DNA from: Liolophura sinensis
Taxonomy: Eukaryota > Mollusca > Polyplacophora > Chitonida > Chitonidae
Direction: 5' to 3'
Length of the DNA stretch: 64,000 bases
Assembly (NCBI RefSeq): GCF_032854445.1
Contig: NC_088303.1
Span: forward strand, 2,799,501-2,863,500
Shown here one piece after another: positions 12,896 through 22,628 of this stretch (positions are counted from its first letter, which is position 1; each line of letters starts with the position of its first letter). The position numbers and the translations under genes were made by a program. The notes below the pieces were generated by a model. The model was not told the DNA's origin. It was given only the letters and a program-made list of their open reading frames with translations, and searched no databases.

Positions 12896-13993
12896 TGTGA
12901 TAGACTTACAGCATAGGGCATAAAACAAAAACGACAAAGACAGTGTGATAGACGTACAGCACAGAGAGTAAGGCCAGAGCAGCGACAACAGTGTGATAGA
13001 CGTACAGCACAGAGAGTAATGCCAGAGCAGCGACGACAGTGTGAAAAAAGGTACAGCACAGAGAGTAAGACCAGTGCAGCGACGACAGTGTGATAAACGT
13101 ACAGCATAGAGAGTAACACCGGAGCAGCGATGACAATGTAATAGACGTACAGCATAGAGATTAAGGCCAGAATGACAACGACAGGGTGACAGACGTACAG
13201 CACAGACAGTAAAAGCGGTCAAGCGAAGACAGTGTGATAGATGTAGAGCATAGGGGATAAAACCAGAGCAGTGACAACAGTGTGATAGACGCACAGCGTT
13301 GAGAGTAAAACCAGAGCCATGACAACAGTGTGATAGACATACAGCATAGAGGGTAAAACCAGAACAACAACGACAGTGTGATAGACATACAGCATAGGGA
13401 TTAAGGCCAGAGCAGTGACGACTGTGCTGGATGTACAGCATTGAGAGTATTATCAGAACGACAACAGTGTGATAGATGTACAGCATAGAAAGTAAGACCA
13501 GAACAGTGACGACAGTGTGATAGACGTACAGACTTGAGAGTAAGACCAGAACAGTGACGACAGTGTGACAGACGTACAGCATAGAAAGTAAGACCAGAAC
13601 AGTGACGACAGTGTGATAGACGTACAGACTTGAGAGTAAGACCAGAACAGTGACGACAGTGTGACAGACGTACAGCGTAGAAGGTAAGACCAGAACAGTG
13701 ACGACAGTGTGATAGACGTACAGCACAGAAGGTAAGACAAGAACAGTGACGACTGTGTGATAGACGTACAGCGTAGAAGGTAAGACCAGAACAGTGACGA
13801 CAGTGTGATAGATGTACTGCACAGAAGGTAAGACCAGAACAGTGATGACAGTGTGACAGACGTACAGCACAGAAGGTAAGACCAGAACAGTGACGACAGT
13901 GTGACAGACGTACAGCGTAGAAGGTAAGACCAGAACAGTGATGACAGTGTGATAGACGTACAGCACAGAGGAATGACCAGAACAGTGACAACT
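12896..13993. repeat. 48-bp minisatellite, about 22 copies
   Basis: The unit contains gtgtgatagacgtacagc, agtaagaccagaacagtg and acgaca. Because 48 is divisible by three, several minus-strand frames stay open, one for 397 codons across 12773-13966. The frames encode low-complexity hydrophobic 16-residue repeats, and the base changes show no preference for synonymous positions. I see no gene. Confidence 0.95.
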
Positions 13994-14750
13994 GGTGAAT
14001 CAGGTCTTGACCTTGTCAATTTACCTCACTGGGGGTTTTATAGTATCAACTTAAATGCCCCTAGCATCATGAATTAAGCAGAATGATTACATTAAAACAG
14101 ATGCAGTGATGTTAATTGCAATTTACTGACTTCACTCGCCTAGAATTATTCAAATCTATACCGATATGTGAAGATACAACTACACTGGGTAATGTTTTCT
14201 CCTCCTAGCTGTGTTGTCATCACAATAACTGAACAATAAGATGAAAACAATGCAAAGGGACCAGGCCTCTAGCTCACGCATCAGCAACATTCACACCACT
14301 AAACAACAGTCAACAAAAAAACAATTCTTCCTCTAGGCCACACACTATGGGCGACATAGTCGTTCTGGTAAATGCAGATGAAGTGTGAGGCCAAGTATTA
14401 TCATACAGATAGTCAGGATTTCATACACAAAAATAGTCCCTCAATACAAATACAGTTTTCCCCCATGGGTTCTCCATGGGGAAAAAAACGTAGGGGAGAA
14501 ATGACGTTTACCCTAGAGTTTCTCTCCCCCAGAGAACAGAATGAATCCTTCTAAATTATATTTTACACTTATTACTGTTCATTTGAGCCTGTTTCATATG
14601 TCCTTGAGTGTTTTTTTATTTTTTCAAATATTTTACTGATTTTTAGCAGGTTTTAAAAATGATTTGTTTCCTTTTTGTTGTTATTTTGAATGTTACCAAT
14701 TTCATGTTGACAGCCATGACTAATTGCTCATTCTATATGCACATGTTCTC
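13994..14750. other. Unassigned sequence
   Basis: No supported exon or repeat family. It includes a short imperfect palindrome around 14460-14480 (ccccatgggttctccatggg). Confidence 0.45.
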
Positions 14751-14751
14751 G

Positions 14752-15112
14752 CCACAATATGGCTACAATACAGCCACAATATGGCTACAATACAGCCACA
14801 ATATGGCTGCAATACAGCCACAATATGGCTACAATACAGCCATACAGCCATAATATGGCTGCAATACAGCCACAATATGGCTGCAATACGGCTACAATAC
14901 AGCCACAATATGGCTGCAATACAGCCACAAAATGGCTGCAATACGGCTACAATACAGCCACAATATGGCTGCAATATGGCTACAATACAGCCATAATATC
15001 GCTGCAATACAGCCACAATACGGCTGCAATACGGCTACAATACAGCCACAATATGGCTGCAATATGGCTACAATACAGCCACAATATGGCTACAATATGG
15101 CTGAAATACCGC
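14752..15112. repeat. 22-bp self-complementary minisatellite
   Basis: About 17 units built from caatatggctacaatacagc. Each unit holds tggct and agcca in inverted orientation a few bases apart, so single strands can fold into many short hairpins. Open frames on both strands follow from the repeat and are not taken as genes. Confidence 0.93.
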
Positions 15113-15174
15113 CAATGTGGCATTAAACCCATCATTCATTCATTAAAATACAGTTGCAACAAACTATACTACTA

Positions 15175-15270
15175 CCATAATTCTTAATCTTTTCAACTGC
15201 CTCTGCAAACAATATTTTCAAACATTCTGAGAGAACTATGGGGTGCATCTTAATGACACTAAGAAAAAAG
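15175..15270. repeat. Dispersed repeat shared with 44825-44940
   Basis: The string aacattctgagagaactatg and the flanking aatatttt and taatgacac sequences also occur at about 44870-44935. It is probably a fragment of an interspersed element of unknown class. Confidence 0.55.
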
Positions 15271-15289
15271 GGGTTGAGTGGCTGAAAAA

Positions 15290-15428
15290 ACTCTACAGCA
15301 CTAAGCACTTGATCACTTGCTGCTATCACAAAACAGCTCTACAGGACTAAAAACTCTTGATCACCTGCTGCTATCAGAAAACAGCTCTACAGCAGTAAAC
15401 ACTCTTGATCACTTGCTGCTATCAAGCC
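15290..15428. repeat. Short tandem repeat, about 49 bp, three copies
   Basis: Three diverged copies of a unit containing cagctctacagcac, cttgatcacttgctgctatc and a short aaaac run. Confidence 0.8.
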
Positions 15429-16603
15429 CACACTCTCTGAGGAAGGTAAGAAATTCCCAGCTGAGGCTGAACAAACACCATGTGTGTCTGAGTTGTTGAC
15501 AGACAAGATTCTTATCCAGTTTCTTTTACAGAATTCACAATTTTAACAATTGTTCAAACACTGCAAGATATAAAAAGTTATCAACAAATTCATGTTTACC
15601 AAATACAATACTCAATACAACCATGCTTACATGTCAATGAAAAACAAAAATCTTCAGAACAAAAAATCTGTCTTTAAATCTAAAACATCAATTGTTTTTT
15701 AGCGATCTTTCACTTTCAAACTGAAACATTACAACACGCTTAGGAGCTCAGAACTGGATAATCAAAAACTAATGGGAAATCATTTGAAATGTGACATCTT
15801 TTGTCATGAACGGAAAGAAATAAAGCAGTTTCTTATCATGCTAGCTGCATATAATTTTGAAACAGAAATGAAAGATAAAATGCTCAAAATCTCATCATTT
15901 AAGTCATTATAACGCTTCATGGAAAGAAAAACACTTAAAACAAGTCCATAACTCAGGCAGTCACCATTATGTACATGAAAATAAACCATGTGGCTAAGTT
16001 CCAGTTTCATTAAGACCAAGAATGAGGTTCACATTTTCAAATCCAGCTCCCAACTCACTTTTTATTCACATTTTACATGATCATTCCCATAGATTTTGCC
16101 AATAATGGCTCCCTCCAGGCACTGCTCAAAGTTTGTGAAAAATTTCCAAGTTTGGCATTAAAAGATACCAACTGGACAAAAGAAGTAAAAACAAACTGCA
16201 TAATTATGGATGGATCCATCACTTCTATGGATCCAACACTTTCACGGTTCCACCACCCCTTCTGTTGACAACGTTACTTTTCATTCCATTCCTGGTGAAA
16301 GCAATTGTGACGTGATGTCATGAAGGTTTGAACATTTGTAACAAAAAATGTGGGACATTCGGATGACCTATTGGCAACACTACTACTTATGATTGGTCAA
16401 TTATGTATTCTTGATTGACAGTTTGGGAAGGTCTATTCTGTTTGACAACAAACTATGAACACTGTAGGTAAGAAACAATCCAACCATATGCTTTCACGTT
16501 TTTATATAACATGACAAAATGACATGAATCTCAAACCCTCTTCAAACATAAAGGGCACAATAATGACAGCACATGTTCCATCTAAATCATTTCATAGGAG
16601 ACT
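15429..16603. other. Unassigned AT-rich sequence
   Basis: Nothing convincing as an exon, RNA gene or mobile element was found. Open frames are shorter than 75 codons and lack supporting splice sites. Confidence 0.45.
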
Positions 16604-17745
16604 AATTCATATTGGACAGGCTGCTCATATTGGACAGGCTGCTCATATTGGACAGGCCGATCATATTGGACAGGCGGCTCATATTGGACAGGCTGCTCAT
16701 ATTGGACAGGCTGCTCATATTGGACAGGCTGCTCATATTGGACAGGCCGATCATATTGGACAGGCGGCTCATATTGGACAGGCTGCTCATATTGGACAGG
16801 CTGCTCATATTGGACAGGCCGATCATATTGGACAGGCCGCTCATATTGGACAGGCTGATCATATTGGACAGGCTGATCATATTGGACAGGCCGATCATAT
16901 TGGACAGGCGGCTCATATTGGACAGGCTGATCATATTGGACAGGCTGATCATATTGGACAGGCCGATCATATTGGACAGGCGGCTCATATTGGACAGGCT
17001 GCTCATATTGGACAGGCTGCTCATATTGGACAGGCCGATCATATTGGACAGGCGGCTCATATTGGACAGGCTGCTCATATTGGACAGGCTGCTCATATTG
17101 GACAGGCCGATCATATTGGACAGGCCGATCATATTGGACAGGCCGATCATATTGGACAGGCGGCTCATATTGGACAGGCTGCTCATATTGGACAGGCTGC
17201 TCATATTGGACAGGCTGATCATATTGGACAGGCGGCTCATATTGGACAGGCTGCTCATATTGGACAGGCTGCTCATATTGGACAGGCTGCTCATATTGGA
17301 CAGGCCGATCATATTGGACAGGCCGATCATATTGGACAGGCGGCTCATATTGGACAGGCTGATCATATTGGACAGGCTGCTCATATTAGACAGGCCGATC
17401 ATATTGGACAGGCGGCTCATATTGGACAGGCTGCTCATATTGGACAGGCTGCTCATATTGGACAGGCTGCTCATATTGGACAGGCGGCTCATATTGGACA
17501 AACTGCTCATATTGGACAGGCTGCTCATATTGGACAGGCGGCTCATATTGGACAGGCGGCTCATATTGGACAGGCTGATCATATTGGACAGGCTGCTCAT
17601 ATTGGACAGGCTGCTCATATTGGACAGGCTGATCATATTGGACAGGCTGCTCATATTGGACAGGCTGCTCATATTGGACAGGCCGATCATATTGGACAGG
17701 CTGCTCATATTGGACAGGCTGATCATATTGGACAGGCTGCTCATC
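16604..17745. repeat. 18-bp satellite, about 63 copies, with patterned variants
   Basis: The unit is catattggacaggctgct with variation at only two positions (gctgct, gcggct, gccgat, gctgat, rarely gccgct). gccgat is very often followed by gcggct, giving a higher-order pattern. All frames are nearly open because 18 is divisible by three. In the frame beginning at 16524 the array reads His-Ile-Gly-Gln-Ala-(Ala/Asp). No splice sites, homologue or promoter support it as a gene. Confidence 0.96.
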
Positions 17746-18375
17746 TTTTAACAAGGTCTTAACTGAACAAAAAATTTTTATAGCTTTGGACCAAGGTAGA
17801 CAATGAAATATGTCAATAATACTACCGTGTGAACATGTAAAAAGTTAAATTTGAGTACCTTCTGAAAGAAAATTCTAAATGATTCATCCCGATATAGAAA
17901 CAGGCCAGAGTGTAACATGTTTGCTCACTTGGTCAGTACATGTGTGTGAATTTAACACACATATCCACAGATGCAAAAACAAACACCGAGAGAATGGTTT
18001 TGTTTACATCAAGATTTGCATAGATTTCAACATTATTTTCGTGATATTAGAACAGTCTCCTTCTACACTCCTGTCCAAATGCCCACATATTTATAGTGCT
18101 GCTCTACTTGACCACATGGTTAAGATATCCACCATGATATCCTACTGATCAGGGTGTATTAAAAGCAATCAAGACATAGTAAAGATCAAAGTGTTAGGCC
18201 ACCTGCTGAAATGTTAGGTGGTCTCCTATGCTATGCTGATGGACAGAGACCTACATGTGCTGGGCAAATTAAGGTAATAAAATTGGATGGCTAACTTGGT
18301 TGCTTAAGACCTGGATCCTGGATTAAACATTACAGAGAAAAACCAGAAAGCCTACCTTTCACTAACATTGCCTGC
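17746..18375. other. Unassigned sequence
   Basis: No supported gene or repeat. The 89-codon open frame at 17879-18148 has no recognisable domain and lies in AT-rich intergenic DNA. Confidence 0.45.
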
Positions 18376-18379
18376 TTTC

Positions 18380-18613
18380 AATTTATTCAAGAATATTTCA
18401 CTTATACGACGGCAGCCAGCATTGTGGTGGGAGGAAACCGGGCAAAGCCCAGGGTAAACCCACAACGATCTGCAGGTTGCTGCCAGACCCTCCCACCAAG
18501 AACCGGAAAGGAAGGCAACATGCCGTTACTTGAACTCATAGTAACCGTATGAGTGAGAGGCTCCAGAGTTATTGTGGCATGCTGGCACACTAACCACTCC
18601 GTAACTGAGCCCC
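18380..18613 (-). mobile_element. SINE family A, diverged copy
   Basis: Minus-strand copy with its 3' part at the left (caagaatatttcacttatac) and a tRNA-like head at the right (ending gtaactgagcccc). It shares the gcagccagcattgtggtggg block with the other family A copies. Confidence 0.75.
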
Positions 18614-19300
18614 CTTCCTCCCTCCCACCAACATGCTTTTAAAAAAAAAAAAAAAAACATGCCCAGTGCTGCCTTTCTTGCTAAGATTTATGCTCCATGC
18701 CAGGCACTGTCACGCCAACTCCAAGTCTGCCTCCGTATTGCCTCGTATCTACTGTAACAGATTCAGAGTTGAATTCTCTTAACAGTATGTGGTTCCATGT
18801 TTATAATGCTGAATGTGTTATATAGGTCAAAATAGGCTGATAAAACCTTTCCTGGCGTCAAACAAGTATGAAATAAATAAATATAAAACCCTATTGGCCA
18901 GCAGGAACTGGAGTTGAACTCTGAACTTCACAGAACACAAGGACCAGGTTGGTGCCAAAATCCAACGATGATATAAGGTCACGGTATCATGTAACTACAT
19001 GTATCATCAAACTTGACAAAGACATCTCTCTCAGCTTTTAAATATGCATCTTGTTAAAACGGTGACATTAAAAAATGTGGGTACATGCATACATCTAAAA
19101 ACAACCATTTCTTACAAATTCCAGGAAAGTAATTCACAATATTGCCACAACACACAAAAAATACTGTTAAAGCATAAGACAGCACTTGGTTAGAGTTTAT
19201 TTCAAGGGGAAGACTACTATTGAAAGTAGCTTAAACTGGAACTAAATATTTTGGAGGACTTTTTTTATTGGGATTTTTAACCCAATAAAAGATTATAGTG
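18614..19300. other. Unassigned sequence
   Basis: A poly-A run at 18641-18658 follows the SINE. The rest shows no exon or recognised repeat. Confidence 0.4.
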
Positions 19301-19308
19301 AAAGGGCA

Positions 19309-19630
19309 GGACAGTCTCGGTAGCCTAATGGTTAAAGCATCCACCTTTAAGCCTGTTGATCCCAGATCAATCCCAGCTCTGGTTATACCTACGACTTTAA
19401 AATTTTACTTCTTGCTGCCTCGCTTGGCGCTCATCACTGAGAGGTTAAAGCAAAGGAAACATGACTGGCTGGCCCGGTGTCAATTTAATGTGACTGAGTA
19501 TGGGTGTCATGTCTGGTGTCTTCGGCATGATACTTCAGTGGCGGCAGAACGTCAGCACAACAAGAGTATATGTACACACACCTAATGATTCATCGTCATA
19601 TAAGTGATGAACTGTTAAGTACAACCAAAA
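19309..19630 (+). mobile_element. tRNA-derived SINE (family D)
   Basis: The head contains gtagcctaatggttaaagc (tRNA A-box-like) and ccagatcaatccc (B-box-like). The body includes gcgctcatcactgagaggtt, actggctggcccggtgtc and gcatgatacttcagtgg, and ends near catataagtgatgaactgtt. I recognise this body type from mollusc genomes; no exact family name is claimed. Confidence 0.75.
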
Positions 19631-19790
19631 AGCCCATGCATACACATGTACATACATCCCTGCATACAAATCTGCAGATTTCACGATTGTAATTTACAGT
19701 ACTTAGAATATAAGACCACAGCAGCAAGGTTCTGCTAGTCAGCTCCCCCAGTGACCCAGTTCACATGCACAGGACTGAGACTCCGGAGCG

Positions 19791-19960
19791 TGCCTCCGTG
19801 GCCAAGTGGTCAACATGCCAGCATGGTGCAGAAACCTCTCACCAATGTGGTCACGGTCATTTCTAGTCCAGCTCATGCTGGCTTCTTTTCCAGCCCCAAT
19901 TGGGAAGGTCTTCTGGCAACCTGCGGATGATCATGGGTTTCCCCTAGCCTCTGTTTTGTT
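19791..19960 (+). mobile_element. SINE family A, 5' part only
   Basis: The head and middle of the family are present (tgcctccgtggccaagtggt; ccagctcatgctggcttc; gggaaggtcttctgg). The copy then loses similarity near 19960, so the 3' tail is missing. Confidence 0.65.
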
Positions 19961-20173
19961 CTTATTGCAAGCAGTAGCTTTCCAACAGTGCAATGAAATC
20001 AGTGATAGAGTTGGTGGCTGGGCAAATTTGGTCATTCACGGTAATTAATATGTTCACAGAGCATGAGCAATGGAATGTCCCCCTTGTGTCATTACATGTC
20101 AGGAATTCAGTAACTTCTGGTATTTAACATGCACACACCCAATCAACGATGGAATATCCTGCTCCTGCTATTG

Positions 20174-20335
20174 TGCTCTACATGTGAGCAAACCCGGAGC
20201 TCAACACATGCAGTGCTCTACATGCGAGCAAACCCGGAGCTCAACACATGCAGTGCTCTACATGTGAGCAAACCCGGAGCTCAACACATGCAGTGCTCTA
20301 CATGCGAGCAAACCCGGAGCTCAACGCATGCAGTA
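20174..20335. repeat. 40-bp tandem repeat, four copies
   Basis: The unit contains ctctacatgtgagcaaaccc and ggagctcaacacatgcag. Spacing is exactly 40 bases (20176, 20216, 20256, 20296). Alternate copies read tgtgag and tgcgag. Confidence 0.92.
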
Positions 20336-20340
20336 CTTCT

Positions 20341-20690
20341 TGAGACACCACCCCCACATTCTGTTTAACATTGATTCTAATACGTGTAATACACATCAGG
20401 AATTTGGTAATTCCAGTACTTAATATTTACATATCGAATCGACGACAGAATATCCCCCTCATGTTATTTTCCTCTACATGTGAGCAAACCCGGAGCTCAA
20501 CACATGCAGTACTTCTTGAGACACCCCCCCCCCAACATTCTGTTTAACATTGATTCTAATACGTGTAATACACATCAGGAATTTGGTAATTCCAGTACTT
20601 AATATTTACATATTGAATCGACGACAGAATATCCCCCTCATGTTATTTTCCTCTACATGTGAGCAAACCCGGAGCTCAATACCTGCAGTC
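20341..20690. repeat. 179-bp tandem repeat, two copies
   Basis: The blocks beginning with acttcttgagacacc and tgtttaacattgattctaat repeat with a 179-base spacing (ctctacatgtgagc at 20472 and 20651). The unit resembles the left block of the element. Confidence 0.85.
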
Positions 20691-20778
20691 CATTTTAAGA
20701 TAACACCCCCATTTTGTTTAACCTTGCTCTCTCTATTATTGGATGCCAATACCCCTGCTCAGGGTACGACGATAGCTT

Positions 20779-20799
20779 CGCCTGCACTTTATATAGGCG
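20779..20799. other. Terminal hairpin of dispersed element, copy 2
   Basis: cgcct at 20779 pairs with aggcg at 20795, with an 11-base loop. The position is equivalent to 11747-11763, although the stem sequence differs. Confidence 0.5.
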
Positions 20800-21132
20800 A
20801 GCTTAAAATACAACCAAGGTCTGCACAAAAAAGGCACATGAGTCAAATTAAAATTCTTTACCTAGGATAAAATGAGAAAATTGTTTTGAATATTTTTAAA
20901 ATTTTATATCACACGATAAAGGCGAAATTTGGTTTTATTGAATTCTTAATACTAGTATTCAGTTCAAGAAGTGTTCTGAAAATTTTCAACAAGTGAAGGA
21001 GTATGCACATAAAAATTTTATTTTTGGCGTAACTTTCTTGGTTTCCCTCAAAACCATAATCTTTGTTTCAGGGTTTCTTTTCTTGCATACCTTAATTTTT
21101 GTGTGTTTTAAGTGCTGTCTTCTTTGACATAA

Positions 21133-21386
21133 GGGGCCTCCATGGCTCAGTTGGTTAGCGCGCAGGCGTAGAAGCCTCTCACCAATGCGGTCGATGTGAG
21201 TTCAAGTCCAGCTCATGCTGGCTTCCTCTCCGGCCATATGTGGGAAGGTCTGCCAGCAACCTGCGGATGGTTGTGGGTTTCCTCCGGGCTTTGCCCAGTT
21301 TCCTCCCACCATAATGCTGGCCACTGTCGCATAAGTGAAATATTCTTGAGTACGGCGTAAAACATGAATCAAATAAATAAATAAAT
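21133..21386 (+). mobile_element. SINE family A, full-length reference copy
   Basis: A tRNA-like head starts at ggggcctccatggctcag, with A box tggctcagttgg (21143-21154) and B box gagttcaagtcc (21198-21209). The body runs to gagtacggcgtaaaac and an (aaat)n tail. It is the best preserved of about nine copies in the window. Confidence 0.88.
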
Positions 21387-22132
21387 CATTCACATAAACC
21401 TTCAGCCTTCCCAAGGGATTTTTCACTGGCTTACACATTTGTTATTTATGAACTACTTGTGGTACACTTTAAATGAATAACAACATTTATATTTGTGTGT
21501 ATTCTGAACAGCATGACTAAGTAGAGCCTATATTGAGCAGAATACAGTTCGGGCCAAGACATCATGCTACAGTCCAACAGGATTAGTGACATTGTCACTG
21601 AATGTTACACCGCTCATAAATTAACTGCTTTTGCATCTGTGGTAGAAATGGCCTCTCCATTACACACGACTAAACGAAGTGAAAATGATCTGGAATTGAC
21701 ATCTGACAGCAACATGTTTGATTGGCTAAAATGGGTACCTCTATACACAACAGCCAATGGCTCAGCATTGTTGTTTCATTTTACATCGGACTAGGTGAAT
21801 TCACATCAAAACAAAGAAATTTGATACTTTTTAGAGATTTTGAACATCCTGCTTTCACCTGAAATATGTCTTAACCAGGTGCTGTCTCATCCTTCATATG
21901 TTACAGTATGAAAATGTGATTATCAACTCCATTTAATCCCAGGTAGAAAGATGACAAAATTATGGTGTGGAAAGATGGCACAAGAATGCATCACTACTCA
22001 AACACAGAAGATGACCACCTTTTATGTGCTTTTATGACCACCATGGTTTCATGATTACATACAAAATAAAAACACTTTCTTCTCATTTAAAGCACAATGA
22101 GTAATGTAAATATCTTAAAACATATGGGTATT
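21387..22132. other. Sequence downstream of the Tudor gene, nothing assigned
   Basis: No array or supported exon. The open frame at 21564-21794 (76 codons) has no visible domain and is not called. Confidence 0.4.
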
Positions 22133-22138
22133 TTTATT
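22133..22138 (-). terminator. Candidate polyadenylation signal for the Tudor/CS gene
   Basis: Read on the minus strand this is AATAAA. It lies about 330 bases downstream of the stop codon at 22465-22467, a reasonable 3' UTR length. Other hexamers may be used. Confidence 0.35.
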
Positions 22139-22464
22139 GTATTTTAACTGAGTACAAAACATACATGTGACACTTTGGCATATAACACATAAAATATATT
22201 TTGTATGTGTTACTTTCACTCATTACATGATGAATACTCTGCAAAAACTGTCCATTATCTGACTGGTTAAACAGTCAATAGTTTTAAAGTTCAAATCTAA
22301 AATGCAGTCACAAAACATTAAAAAAATCTATTCACCTGTTACATTTTAACATACATGTATCATTATGCATTTTTACAATAAATACATACTGATAAAAGAT
22401 ATTAAACAAACTGCCTTTATAAGCATGTACAGGTATTAACAGATTTTGCAATAATGGAGGAGAT

Positions 22465-22628
22465 CTAGATATCGAAGAAATCAAACTCATCACCGTCGTA
22501 ATTCTGATTGCCCAAGCTGTCATCAGAGTCAGAACTAGCTGATGTGTTTAAACCAGGATTTTCTTCGACACTCTTTGCCGTGGCACTTCTCGTGGAACTT
22601 TTCCGCGGTAATGGTTTTCCTCTTGTAG
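22465..22628 (-). CDS. Terminal exon 22: Lys/Arg-rich then acidic tail, stop codon
   Basis: The exon enters through a ctacag acceptor in phase 1 and ends in TAG at 22465-22467. It encodes a basic stretch (KPLPRKSSTRSATAK) followed by a Ser/Asp-rich acidic end (ASSDSDDSLGN; DEFDFFDI). Acidic, possibly CK2-phosphorylated tails are common after CS domains. That function is inferred. Confidence 0.85.

Larger units (their letters stand above)
20041..20810. mobile_element. Dispersed element with shared ends (copy 2)
   Basis: The left block matches copy 1 (attaatatgttcacagagca; gtcaggaattcagtaa). The right block matches it too (ctgcagtccattttaagata, then tattattggatg, terminal hairpin, gcgagcttaaaa). 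Instead of a 76-bp array it holds four 40-bp units (20174-20335) and two 179-bp units (about 20341-20690). The core gagctcaa...tgcagt motif is common to both elements. No coding sequence was identified. Confidence 0.5.

Noticed and set aside
12773-13966. 397-codon minus-strand open frame of hydrophobic 16-residue repeats
   Set aside because: The 48-bp unit is divisible by three, several frames are open at once, and changes are not concentrated at silent positions.
16524-17762. 412-codon plus-strand open frame and matching frames on the other strand
   Set aside because: All frames of the 18-bp satellite are open; no splice sites, promoter or homologue support a gene. The pattern itself is reported as a finding.
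21133-21209. Genuine tRNA gene
   Set aside because: A and B boxes are present, but the sequence continues into a conserved SINE body and cannot form a proper cloverleaf. It is the tRNA-like head of a SINE.
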